NCBI GenBank assembly: GCA_945876925.1
Contig: CAMCQD010000101.1
Coordinates: 1 to 6,719, forward strand
DNA length: 6,719 nucleotides
Source: an uncultured Dermatophilus sp.
Lineage (GTDB): Bacteria > Actinomycetota > Actinomycetes > Actinomycetales > Dermatophilaceae
Direction: 5' to 3'
Below the pieces are notes generated by a model, which was not told the origin of the DNA, did no database searches, and saw only the letters and a program-made list of their open reading frames with translations. Both the position numbers and the translations under genes were made by a program. Positions 6,501 through 6,719 of this stretch are shown here, in pieces; within the stretch, counting starts at the first letter, position 1; every line of letters starts with the position of its first letter.

Positions 6501-6541
6501 GCCGCCGGGGCGGCCGGAAGAGATCCGGCCGCCCCGGCGGC
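6501..6541 (-). terminator. Perfect 18-bp stem hairpin downstream of ppdK
   Basis: The arms 6501-6518 and 6524-6541 are exact reverse complements around a 5-nt loop (plus strand AGAGA). It starts 28 nt after the ppdK stop codon and the stem is almost entirely G-C, so it should form a very stable RNA structure. No U run follows on the minus strand. The most likely role is ending ppdK transcription before the alpha-galactosidase gene, or protecting the ppdK mRNA 3' end. Confidence 0.75.
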
Positions 6542-6569
6542 CATGAGCGCTGCGCTCTCAGCTCACTGA

Positions 6570-6719
6570 TCAGCGGCTGTCGCTGCCTCCGGAACCCGCC
6601 GCGCGGCCTGCCTCCAGCCGGGCCACGGGCACCCGGAACGGCGAGCAGGACACGTAGTCCAGGCCGATCTCGTTGAAGAAGTGCACCGAGGCCGGGTCGC
6701 CGCCGTGCTCACCGCACAC
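6570..6719 (-). CDS. ppdK: Pyruvate phosphate dikinase (C-terminal 49 residues)
   Basis: PPDK interconverts pyruvate + ATP + phosphate with phosphoenolpyruvate + AMP + diphosphate in the cytoplasm. Only the last 49 residues of a protein usually near 880-900 are in the window. They begin in the C-terminal TIM-barrel PEP/pyruvate-binding domain with CGEHGGDP (visible residues 2-9), whose Cys is the known active-site acid/base residue of the family, and continue with GLDYVSCSPFRVPVARL (19-35), a signature of PPDK. The related PEP synthase and PTS enzyme I have different sequences here, so the call is firm despite the short piece. The last nine residues (AGSGGSDSR) are a non-conserved, Gly/Ser-rich tail. 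A strong hairpin follows the stop, which suggests it is a separate transcription unit from the galactoside genes. Confidence 0.93.
   Translation of the reverse strand: MCGEHGGDPASVHFFNEIGLDYVSCSPFRVPVARLEAGRAAGSGGSDSR

Noticed and set aside
6302..6544. Minus-strand open frame of 80 codons between ppdK and the alpha-galactosidase gene
   Set aside because: It starts inside the ppdK hairpin region, has no ribosome binding site, and its Ala/Gly/Pro/Arg composition looks like translated non-coding G+C-rich DNA.

Overview
The window looks like chromosomal DNA of a high-G+C actinobacterium. It is roughly two-thirds G+C by eye, codons end mostly in G or C, GTG is used as a start, Shine-Dalgarno sites are strong, and the proteins resemble actinobacterial relatives. 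The genus cannot be fixed from the sequence. All six genes I can support lie on the minus strand, so the window reads from right to left.

Layout in transcription order. (1) 6719-6570: the last 49 codons of pyruvate phosphate dikinase (ppdK), followed by a perfect 18-bp stem hairpin at 6541-6501 that probably ends its transcript. (2) 6569-6219: a 351-bp non-coding gap with that hairpin, short palindromes, a weak promoter candidate and the ribosome binding site of the next gene. (3) 6218-3942: a complete cytoplasmic GH36 alpha-galactosidase of 758 residues. (4) 3941-3814: a 128-bp gap with an inverted repeat, a near-palindrome and a strong ribosome binding site. (5) 3813-2890 and 2873-1929: the two membrane subunits of a sugar ABC importer (MalF-like, then MalG-like), 16 bp apart. 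(6) 1917-544: the importer's substrate-binding lipoprotein, whose Shine-Dalgarno sequence overlaps the stop codon of the MalG-like gene. (7) 543-388: a 156-bp gap with a long terminator-like hairpin and a -10-like box. (8) 387-1: the first 129 residues of a fructosamine-kinase-family protein, cut by the window edge.

The core is an alpha-galactoside utilisation locus. The lipoprotein would capture an oligosaccharide such as raffinose, melibiose or stachyose outside the cell, the two permeases would import it intact, and the alpha-galactosidase would release galactose in the cytoplasm. The exact substrate is inferred from the adjacent enzyme, not read from the transporter. No ATP-binding subunit and no transcriptional regulator are encoded here; a shared MsiK/MsmK-type ATPase elsewhere is the simplest explanation. 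The flanking ppdK and fructosamine kinase genes are carbon-metabolism genes that seem to be separate transcription units.

I see no tRNA, rRNA, CRISPR array, insertion sequence or phage-like gene, and no convincing undescribed system. The points worth a second look are operon organisation, the missing ATPase, two strong hairpins and a possible leaderless start.
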